Source: Leishmania infantum JPCM5 (lineage: Eukaryota; Euglenozoa; Kinetoplastea; Trypanosomatida; Trypanosomatidae). From it: a DNA stretch of 64,000 nt. A program made the position numbers and the translations under genes. The stretch covers positions 553,323 to 617,322 of the forward strand of contig NC_009413.2 in assembly GCF_000002875.2 (NCBI RefSeq). Direction: 5' to 3'. This document shows positions 12,061 through 21,671 of this stretch, piece by piece. Numbering within the stretch: position 1 is the stretch's first letter; every line of letters begins with the position of its first letter. The notes under the pieces were generated by a model, which ran no database searches, was not told where the DNA came from, and worked only from the letters and a program-made list of their open reading frames with translations.

Positions 12061-12984
12061 TGCCAACGAAGGGGAATCCTTCATTGCTTCTGACAGGCAA
12101 GCGAGACCGGAGATCAAAAAGGTAATAGCAATAAGAAAAAACACACACACGCGTACAAACCAGCAAAACACCTCACGCCTTGTTTCCCTCTCCCCCCGAC
12201 CGCACCCTGCTGCCCTCGCTTGCAAGGACAGAGCGCGTGCGTGGGCCTTTATTTCCCTCCTCCTTTTTCTGTTGATTGCTTTTCATCTTATTCGCACTAG
12301 GTGCACCCGCACGTGCTTGCTTTATTGAGTTCTCGCTTTCGCTCTCCGACTCGTCGACCCCAACAGCGTCAGCGCCGCCGTTGCCACCCCCACCCTTGTC
12401 CGAGAGGAAGGGGGGAGTGAGTGCTGAGTCCGTTGCCGCTGCCAAATGGTAGGGCTGTGCCATGTGCGTGTGCGTGCGTGCGTTCTCGTATGCCGGTGCA
12501 TGCCCGTATACACACATATATGTGTGTATACATGCCCGCGTGCAACCTATACGTGTGTGTGCCATCCGGCAGCGCAGCCCCTTTTTGTATTCACGCCTTT
12601 TCATCTGCCCCTCTCGTCGCTGCTTGCCCCTTCGCGCCCGCCTGCATGGGTGCTTCTGGGAGAGACACGGTGATGGCGGGCTAGCAACCCGGAAGTGAAC
12701 GCAGGCGCCCGCACACCACAACCAGGAACTCACATGCGCCCCTAAATGTGTTCAGTCTCTTATGTTGGCGAAACGCAATACTGAGAGGCGTCGCCGGCAT
12801 TCGCCTGTGCGCGGCACGTGGCACAGGCTGTGCTGCCGCTGCTGCTGCTGCGTGTGGTGGTGCCGCATCCGCATTGCCTAAGGTCTCTTGTTTTTTATTC
12901 TGATTGCTCGCCCGCCTCGATCGCTTGCTGTGACGGGGCACATTCCGCGTTGTTGCGCCCTGGCCAGCGCAGCCAGTGGAGCTA
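12061..12984 (+). other. Spacer with TG/TA tracts
   Basis: No gene seen. Contains the palindrome at 12506-12531 and GT-rich stretches; GC content rises towards 12800. Confidence 0.5.
12499..12538. repeat. 26-nt perfect palindrome flanked by 8-nt direct repeats
   Basis: 12506-12531 is a perfect inverted repeat (GTATAC at one end, its complement at the other, alternating CA/TG between). CATGCCCG occurs at 12499-12506 and again at 12531-12538, overlapping the ends of the palindrome by one base each. Confidence 0.85.
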
Positions 12985-13880
12985 CGGCCCGGCCCGGCCT
13001 CCACCGTCTACGAAAGAGCTGTGGGACAGCCTGGAGGGCCTGCTGATCTGTGTGCGCCCCACGCACCCGGCAAATGCATTCGAGGACCGCCCCGCCGCTG
13101 TGGCGCAGCCCGGCATGCACGTGAAGAGCGCCATCGCCAGCTGGAGCGGCAATGCGACGTGGGGCCCGGTGATGGGCACTGGCGAAGCGGAGCCCTCTGC
13201 GGTACGTGAGCGCATGGCGGCGCGGGGGCCGCCGGGGAAGCTGTTCCACAGCGCGAAGCTGCTGGGGCAGGTGAGTTGGCTGCGCTGCTGCGTGCGCGAC
13301 CCGCGCGGCGGCGAGGCCGCCGTGCTCATGCTCTTTAGCCGCTGCTGGCGGGTGGAGCGGATGTGACGGCTGGTGCAGGTGGATGTCTCGAAGGTTGTGT
13401 TTGTGTCGGAGCTCGAGCGGGGCGGCGTTGGCGAGAAGGCGCCGCGGGAGCGCGACCGCCGCAAGGCGATCCGCATGCTGCACCGGGGAGGGGTGGCGGA
13501 GAGGAATTTCCGCCGTGCCCCTGGCCAAGTACGAGGGCGCCATCAGCTGCATTGCCGGCGTGTCTGTGGTGTGTTGCGTCTTCACGACGAGCCTGCGCGC
13601 GTAGCGGCGGCGGCAGCGGGGCCGCCAACTCAAGACAGCCATCGAGGCCACCTCGAAGGCCGCCCAGTCATCGAAGGGCGAGGGTGCGCTGGCGCCGCTC
13701 GGTGGGGCCTTCGCCGTGAAGCGCAAGGATGAGGGGGCGGTGGTGCGCCGTGCGCTGACGCAGGTGGTGCCGTTGCATTCCCGCCGCGCGGCGCTGGAGA
13801 AGCGGGCGCGGCTCGCGCACGTTGGCCTCTGTGGCTTGGCAAACGCGGTGGATTTCGGGGGGATAAAGAGTTGCGGCGTC
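12985..13880 (+). pseudogene. GC-rich decayed coding patch, unrecognised
   Basis: GC-rich, codon-like sequence that stays protein-like across frames with stops between. About 12985-13365 contains ELWDSLEGLLICVRPTHP and GMHVKSAIASWSGN. About 13374-13500 is a second frame. About 13515-13603 has a hydrophobic stretch near AISCIAGVSVVCCVFTTSL. About 13620-13850 contains TAIEATSKAAQSSKGEGA. The pieces suggest one ancestral protein with a membrane segment and a basic tail. I do not recognise it. It lies just upstream of the retroelement at 14530 and could belong to it or be an independent gene relic. Confidence 0.45.
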
Positions 13881-14529
13881 AACCAGCTTTATGGTTGCTT
13901 TTTGTCGACCTGTGGTTTTTCTTTTAACGGACTGACTGGGCTGCCCATGCGGCGGTGCTGTAGCTGGCCTCGTTGCCATTCGCCAATGGTGTGCATGGTG
14001 GCGCCGTTGTGGACATGCCAGTGCTCCGCCAGCGAGAGGTGCGAGAGTGTGCGGTGCGTGAGGCTGCGCCGGACGAGAGACGAAGTGCCCCTAAGGCCTT
14101 GCGCACGGCGTCGTGCTGCATGTCGGTCTGGCAAGTGGACGGGACGATGGCCTGCGAGCGGAGGGCGAAGCCTCGGCTTCTCCCTGCGTGCTTGTGAGGA
14201 TACCGATACAGCTGCGGTGCCTCTGACGACATCTCCCGACGGCGAGCCGTTGGGTGCACACCTCGCCGCACGGCTAAGCACCGCGATGTGGGGGGGGGCC
14301 GACAGCTGCGTGCGAGTGCGGGTCTGTTGCGGAGCACTTCTTGCGGGTCTTGTGGTGACAGGCGAGTGGAGGAGGGGAGGAAGGGGACGCTCGCCCGCTG
14401 CAGAGGCTCAGCTGGCTGCGCTTAGAAAGCATATGTGCATCCACAGAAAAGGTGCGGCTTATTCACGCGGTGCGTGTGCAGTGCAGGGAATGAGTCGCTG
14501 ATGCATGCGCATGCGTGTGTGTGTGTGTG
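13881..14529 (+). other. GC-rich spacer before the retroelement
   Basis: Continues the GC-rich composition with short shifting frames and no recognisable motif; may be further decayed element sequence. Confidence 0.4.
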
Positions 14530-16850
14530 CTGTGAAGGCGAGTGCGCCTTCGGCAGCAAATGCTAACGGGCAACTCAAGCCCTCTCCTCCTGCTTGACTC
14601 CTCCTCTCTGCCCGACGCCGGCAGGTGAGTGCACCGGTCCCTGCGGAAGGATGTGGACGCACCGCAGCTCATCAGTACCGCATTCCGTTTGACGGCACTT
14701 CATTTTGATCCCTTTCTTAGGCTATTAGGAGGTGTGCCGGCGAGGTGTGCTGCGGATGCGGCTGTGGTCTTGACGCTGCAGAGGTGGGCGGGGGGGGGGT
14801 GCGCGCGCGCTGAGCTGCGTGGGGCTAATTGCGGAAAAGCAGCTGTGCATGGGCATTCTCGTGCATGGCCAAGCCTCGCGCGGCCTCACATTGGCGGGGC
14901 TCCTGGCGGATTACGTCCGCTACCGGTGGCACCTCATGAGCACCGAGAACTGGGGAAAGGGCGGGCGCCCTGCGCACGTGGGGATTCTGACTGCGGATGG
15001 CTCGATCACCATACTGCTGAGGGAGGGGTGCAGGTGTCGGAGGCGTGTATCCATCGCCTCGAGGCGACTGTCAGCCGATTCATGGACAACCGCCTGCGCC
15101 CGCTACCGGGAGACGAGGCGGATGCTGGCATGGGGCGAGTGGCGGCGGGTCTGGGAAGACATAGATGTCGCCGTCTCTGAAGAGCTCCATCGCCGATCGA
15201 CACACCCACGGAGGAGGATCCGCGGGTGCTCTTCCGCATTCCCCTCCTCCGTGTTCGACGCGTGGCATGCACGCAAGGCGTCACTGCAGCGCGGAAACAG
15301 CGTGCGCCGGCTCATTCTAGTGGTGGCATCGAAGGCCGAGCGGACGGATGCTTCGCAGGCCTGCTGCTGGAAGTGCGATTGCGCTGCTTGGCAGACACCT
15401 CCCGCTGTTTGCGCTACTCTGGTGGCCTGATCGTCGGCCTGGACGGCGAGCAGCTGCAGGTGACACTTCATCTGGGGACTGGCTTGTTGACGTGCCTCGC
15501 GCAGCGGGCGACCCACTACCACCGCGGCTCCATGCCGCTGTGGGAACTGCTGCGTGCGCGACCCGACCGGCGTGCCGGCCCCACAGAGCACGGCGACCGT
15601 GTCGGAGGAAGGTGGCGCAGCGCTCAGGGCGGCCGACATGATGGAGCGCTGCAGCTGCCGCATCTGTGTGGCCGACTGCGCCCTCTCCGTGATGGCTGAG
15701 GAAGAGGGTCTGATGAGGAGACGGCTCATGCTGTGGCCGCGGAGGGATACATGGCCGGTGCCTATCTGGACTGCTCGCCGTGGCTCTTCGTGCTGTGCAA
15801 AGTTGGTGGAGTGGCGGACCGGAAAGCGTCCCTTTCCCCGGGACCCATGCCTGAAGGGCCAATGCCCTCAGCCGTGTTGGGCGCCGCTGGCGGGAGGGCC
15901 TATCGGCTGGGAGCTGTGCCAGTGGCGTGAAGCGTTACGCCCTGAAGCGATGCAGGTGGTGGCAGCACGGTTGGCTGGTGGCCCCCTGCAACGCCGAGCG
16001 ACGTGCTAGCCATGTGCGAGTCGATGTGTGGACAGACCGCATGCGGAGTGCAGGCACGTGTCGAGCCGTGAAGCAGGCAGCAGGGTCGGTGATTCAGGCG
16101 GCATGCCGGTTGAAGGTCACTGTCAATTGGGACGAAGCTGAGGTCGCTCTCCCTCAAGTGTTGCATGGGTGATGTGCCGCCGCGATGCGAAGGTCGTCTG
16201 CTTTGGAGGAAAAACTGTCGGGAAGCTGCGCGCGGCGTCACCAGGACATGTGACAATGGCATGGCCTGAGCGTTCTTGCGATGACTGCGGCACAGTGCCG
16301 GAGCTGTGATGGTTCGTGCTCACTTATTTTTGGGATTTCTCCAAGGTGCAAGGTGGCTGCCTTTCAAAAACTCGCGTTTTTTTGTTGCTGGGTCGCCGAT
16401 AGCCGGCCGCGCTGTCCCGGGAGCGCTCAGGGTGAGTTGGACAAGCGGCACAGGTGGGCCGCAGTGAATGCACCACTGCCCACCAGGCCGCCGCCGAGGA
16501 TGACCGGTGCCGTGTGCGGCCTCTGCGCCGACGCGACATTGGGCGGATGGGGAGCCGCGTGCGTGAAGCGGGCGGCAGAGTAAGCCGCCATGACGGGTAT
16601 GCGAGGAGGACACGGCCCCGCCGACCGTGTAGGTGCGGCGCCTTTTCTGCTGAAGCTGCAGCTTACATTCATGTGGGTAGCACGTCTGCCATCGCTGCTT
16701 TCCACAAAGGCTGTTCACGGAGTCATGTAGCCATTGCAGAGCTTCATGGGTGCATGCCTCTCTTGCCATGCACGATGCTCGGCGCGTTGCATAGAATCCA
16801 GCGCGAACTCCGTCGACAGGCCGAACCGTGATCACGCACACCAGGCGTGA
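14530..16850 (+). mobile_element. Degenerate retroelement with RT- and RNase H-like remnants
   Basis: The left part (14530-15351) repeats 4810-5629. Further right, broken frames carry retroelement-like motifs. WTDRMRSAG at 16029-16055, followed by a conserved-looking VNWDEAEV stretch, could be the catalytic turn of a reverse transcriptase, where the family usually has xxDD. DATLGGWGA at 16530-16556 looks like the first RNase H strand. IHVGSTSAI at 16667-16693 looks like the later RNase H strand, with G (16676-16678) where the catalytic D is expected. The RT-then-RNase H order and the DASLxGWGA / xxxDNTSA style suggest a DIRS-type element such as trypanosomatid TATE or VIPER, but ingi/L1Tc relatives are not excluded. 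Multiple stops and frameshifts make it non-functional. Confidence 0.55.
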
Positions 16851-19834
16851 AGAGGTACGACGGGCGACTCGTTAGTGTGCGACAGAAAAACTGGACGGAC
16901 AGCTGGCTCCGTACCCCCGTCGGTACACAAGCACGAGCATATACGCTCATCGATGCTGTTGCATGAAAAGACGCGCTCGATATGTGCCGATATGGAGCCC
17001 TCTTCGTTGTTCAGCGGCCTCGATTTCATACCCTTTGGCGATGAGATCGACGGAGACGAATACGGCGACCCATTCATGGCCTTGGTGTAACTCTCTTGCT
17101 CTTCCACATCTCTTTCATTGCTTTTCTTCCCCCCTCTTTCTCTTTATCACTCACGTCGGTGAAGGAAACGCTGTCGCCAGCTGCACCCACGAGCAAGAGA
17201 GGGACATACACTCATCGACACACTGTCCACCACGCGCTCTCTGGTTCTTGGATGCTCGCCGTTTTCTTCTTCCAAGTAAAGAACAACGAGCCTCTGTGCA
17301 TAAAGACAAGATTTAGCGCTCCTTACCATCTTCGAGGAGACAAATCTGCAGACCTGTCGTAGGGAGAAAGGATAAAGGAGAAGCAGCTAGGGAACGTCCC
17401 TCTCGCGCCGTCATCACCTCAATCGACAGCCACAAGGGGCAGCAACTATTTTCACCATTCATCGCCTTCAACTGGACTTCGTTGGTTCTTTGCCCTTTTT
17501 TTCTCGTTCCCGGTCGGTGTGTGTCCCACACCTTTTTCGTTTTCGTTTTCCCGGTGTGCTGCTATTATTGGGTTCTTGTGGTCTCCTTTGTGCGTCTCTC
17601 TCTTTCCTCCTGACCTCTTTGTGCTTGAGTGAGCTTCATTGGGAATGTTTGGTTGTGTTGTCCACGAGTCCTACTTCCCTTTCAGCTCCTTTAGGCACTA
17701 TCTTGCGCTGACGTGTGCACGTGTGCTGCCCCTGTAGCGTGCTCGTTTCACTAACGTTCTCCTTTGCGCTGCTTTTCTTGCTCTTTTCCTCCTTGATCCG
17801 CCTAAGCAGGCACCAACATCTTTTCGAATTTTTTCTGTTCAATTTCTTTATTCTCGCCCTTTAGCTCTTCTGTTTTTTTTTTCCTTTCTACGTTGTTGAC
17901 GCTCTCGGGCCCGTTCCTGTGTGTACCATTTTCTCTCATCGATTGCTACCTGTGCTTTCTTATTATTTGTTTGCTTGCTCTATGCCTCTGTCCGTGTCTC
18001 ATCCTCTTCCTTCTCCTCCACACCCCTTCCTCTCTCTTTTTGTTAAGGCTACCTTCTTAGTTATTTTGGGTTTTATTATAAGAAGGACGTAGCTCTTTTT
18101 TCGTTTTTTTTTTTTGTGTTTGGTTGCTGTCTTTGGTGGTTTACCCGTTTATTTTCTTAGCGGGTGTGGGCTCTCCTCTCTCACTCTCTCTCACTGTCAC
18201 TGGGCGTGCCTTGCGCTTCGCTCGTCGTCGTGCCTGCGCGGAGTACTTCCGCCTCCCTTTAGGTCTCACGCACTCGCGTATACGTCCGCACAGAGAGACC
18301 AGCAATCAAGCAGACTGAGTAGTGGAGTGGCGCTCAAGGAGGAGCATACGGACACAAATCCACACAACAAAAAAGAACAGTACCACACAGTCGTGGCGGC
18401 CAGATATCCACCCATCCGCTGTGACACACTGCATCTCTCTCTCTATATAGAGACGCCCTGGCACACACACCTACGCGCAGATTCATTCAGGTATAAGAGT
18501 AAAACATCTTTTGCTCTCTGTCTTTGCGCAGGGGAGGGTTTGTGCGACACGGAGTCCCGAAGCTCAACGAAACACGAGATCAACAGGGGACAACAGGAGT
18601 AGCAAACCGAAATCAGAATACAGAAAGAAGCAAGAAGAAAAGCCAAAAAAGAAACAACCGGAAGAAGGAACTCGGTTAAGAGCTGAGAAACGCCAAGCGA
18701 CAAGAAGAAGCTGTGTGTTTTCGTGTGGGAGCACAACCATCGCGAAAGGAAAGTTAACATTACGTTGCGCTTTCCAGATTTGTGTGCTCTTCCCTCTCCC
18801 GTCCTTTTTTTTGGCCAGCCTTTTGCTTTTTTGGTTTGAAACTCGACTCGCATGCGCGTTGCGAGTTTGTGCGATAACGTTCTGTGCTTGGGTGTGTGCA
18901 TGGGTGTGCGTCTATTTCTTGCTCAGCCGTACTTGTACTTGCTTGTATATATATATAGTTTTGCGCCCCTTTCGTTGTCGTCTTTTTTCCGCTGTGAGCT
19001 GCGCTCTCGTTTTATTCCTCGTTTGTTTCTCCTTTCTACGTCTCTTTGTTTCCCTACTTCTTGAATTCGCGGTATTTTTTTCTTTTTGGATTACTTGTTG
19101 GCCGATCTCTGGTTGCTGTACTTGTGTCGTTCTTGTGTCTCCTTTTCTGTTTTTTTTTTTTTCGGATTCGGCTCGCATCACAAGCGTTGCTGTCTGTTGC
19201 TGTTCTACCTCTGTCGCTTGTGATTGCGCCTCTGTTGGGCTCAAAGTGTGTACGAGCCCTCTGTCAATCTCACGCTCTTTTTATAGGGCAGTGTGGTGGA
19301 GAGCCTTTCCTCCTCCTCCTCGCTCTTCTTTAAGTTTGTGTTTTCGCCACCGTGTTACCCGGCGTTGGCGTTTTTCCCCTCGTCTTTGTTCCATTTTGTG
19401 TATATCTCGTACTCTCCCCCCGTTCTTGATTTCTCCCCCTTTTCCCCACTTGTTTGCGCTTTTCGCCCCTCCCCCCCGTGCCGCCGCTGCTCGTTTTGCA
19501 CACAACTTTCTCATTCCGCAGTTCCGCCCCTCTCTCTTATATTTTCTGATTCCGTGTGCGTGTTTTTCGTTTGTTTTTTGTTTGGTGTGTGTCTCCCTTT
19601 TTCTTCAGCTGTTTAGTTGTGTTTTGGTTCCATTCCTGCCCCCTTCTTCCTCCTTTGCCTTAACCCACACGTACCTTCTTGTTGTCATTGCCCCCCTTTT
19701 TTCGTTCGTTCTACGTCGGGTGTTTTTTTGGCACCGATCTACCTCTCTTTTCTTTAGGTCGTTTTTCCCCGATTTGGTATTGGGCTCGCTCACCTCTGAC
19801 CCCACTGCATCCACTCTCTCACCACCTCGTTTGT

Positions 19835-19860
19835 TACATATATATATATATATATATGTA
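19835..19860. repeat. TA-repeat palindrome
   Basis: A 26-nt perfect palindrome made of a TA run bounded by TACATA and TATGTA. Confidence 0.85.
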
Positions 19861-20758
19861 TTGTGTTGTTGTTCTCGAAACAGAGACCCCCCCCCCCCTG
19901 CGCGAGACATTTCTGCGCACCGATTTGGAAAGCAAACAAGCATTCACCAAGCAGGGATTGCTACCACCACCTACCCCACAAGCCGACTTCTTCCTGTACA
20001 CGCATTTCTCTCGCACGTTCTCCGCTCCTTTTCTCTGCAGCCCCACCGCCTCGTCACCTAGCCCGTCTATTTGCATTCGCTTGCTGACTGCCTATCCTGT
20101 TGCTCCTTTGTTGGATTTTCTGTTTTCAGGGGTGGGGTTGCGTGTCGCTAAACCGTTGTGCCCCCACGGTGGCGGAAGAGGAGAGGCCACAGCGGCGCCG
20201 CAGCGGTCCTCTTTCAACGACAGCTACACGCAAAGAAAGACTGTGCTGGAAGGGACAGCAAAGTCACAGGGGGAAACGAAAGCAGAAGAATCGGAAGCAG
20301 TTTCTGTTTTCTTGTCAACGGGTTTTCACTCAGCGGTTCCGTTGGTATGAAAACTTTTTTTTCACCGTTTTCGAATTTCCTTTCCTTTGTCGTTCTTTCG
20401 ACTCCTTCTCATTATCTCCACCTCTTCTCTCCTCCCGTTTGCTGATCCGGCAGAGCCCAATATCCTCGACTCTTTCCTGCCCCATATCAGTGGAGCATCG
20501 TGAGACGCCGCGAAAAAAAAGTGTGCTTTCTTTTTGCTTGTCTTTACGAGAGTGCCCGTGCTGCGTATCTCTTTCTTTGGTTCGCGTTTCAAAGAAGTCT
20601 TCGAGGTGGACGAGGGACTCCAGCAACAGGCGAAGAACGGGCGAAACAATACGTAAAGACACACAAAAAAAGAAAAAACACAAGTAAGCACAAAAGAAAA
20701 CCCCGCACATAGTGGTGAAGAGATTGACAGCACGCATACCCTTCCCCCTTCTTCCCCC

Positions 20759-20760
<2 letters not shown>

Positions 20761-20794
<34 letters not shown>
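20761..20794. repeat. (AC)17 microsatellite
   Basis: Uninterrupted AC dinucleotide run, in the spacer about 900 nt before the start of RRM gene 1. Confidence 0.95.
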
Positions 20795-20798
<4 letters not shown>

Positions 20799-21465
20799 AT
20801 ACGGCACTGAAAGACGTCAAGAAAAAAAAAGAACTTGCAACAGTATCACTTGGCCTTGGTTTTCTTTTATATTTTCTCTCCTCTCCTCCTATTCGTGTGC
20901 CGCGCCGCATTTTATCTTCTCTGCCTCTTATATATTTTATCGTGTCTGCTCTGCCCTTCTCTCTCTAGTTTTCATTTTCCTATCTATCTATTCATATTAC
21001 AGCCACAGTACTTTTTTTCTCCTTGCTTGGCCGCTGTTTCACTTTCTTCGTGAGTATCTGTCCTGTATTGAGTGCTCACTCTTGCCCATCCCTCTTTTTC
21101 TATTTTTTTTTTCAATTTTGGTTTGCGTGCTTTGTTGGAGGATATTCTCCATCGCTTGTCTCTTGCTTCGCCGCCTCCTTTCGCCACCCATTTCCCCATT
21201 TTTGACACGCCCGACTGACAACGCACACCAACCAGACCGGCACGCAAGAAAGACAACGGATAGGCGAAACAAAAAAGGTTCTCACGCAGACGTTATCAAA
21301 AGCAGCAAAAACAAACAAACCAATAAACAACCACCTCAGGACCACCTCCTCTCCCTTGTTGATTCTTCTACTGCCGAGTAGCCCTTGGTGTGCTTTATTT
21401 TTGCCTTTTTTTACTGTTTTGCTCTTACGTCCTTCCACTTCTCTTATCTGTCTACCCTGCTTGTA

Positions 21466-21530
21466 CTCTTTTTTTTTTTTGACTTCGCTCTGGCCTTTTT
21501 CGCTTTCCATTCTCTCTCGGTATTCCGCAG
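21466..21530 (+). promoter_or_regulatory. Probable spliced-leader acceptor for RRM gene 1
   Basis: A T-run at 21468-21480 is followed by a pyrimidine-rich stretch ending in CCGCAG (AG at 21529-21530), 141 nt before the ATG at 21672. I find no ATG between them, so the 5' UTR would lack a uORF. A second AG at 21593-21594 is an alternative. Confidence 0.5.
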
Positions 21531-21671
21531 CCACGCTGCACCTCCTTTTTCTTGTTATCGGTGTCCCCTGAGCGTAGGTCTTTTCGTGGTGCAGTGCTTG
21601 TGTGCGCGCACTTTTTTTCTCCTTTCGTGTGCCCTTTTTATTTTCACCCTCCTCTCTCATTCTCTCTCACC

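Larger units (their letters stand above)
16851..21465 (+). other. Spacer upstream of RRM gene 1
   Basis: No gene seen. A 32-codon acidic ATG frame at 16992-17090 is too short to support. The rest is T/C-rich with A-rich blocks, long T-runs, a TA palindrome at 19835-19860 and an AC microsatellite at 20761-20794. Long open frames (for example 18511-20061) are F/L/S/C-rich translations of pyrimidine tracts. Confidence 0.6.

Noticed and set aside
16992..17090. 32-codon acidic ORF after the retroelement
   Set aside because: Too short, no motif and no supporting context; likely residual element sequence or chance.
18511..20061. 516-codon open frame upstream of RRM gene 1
   Set aside because: F/L/S/C-rich translation of T/C tracts, no domain, no ATG-centred coding signal; typical spacer artefact.
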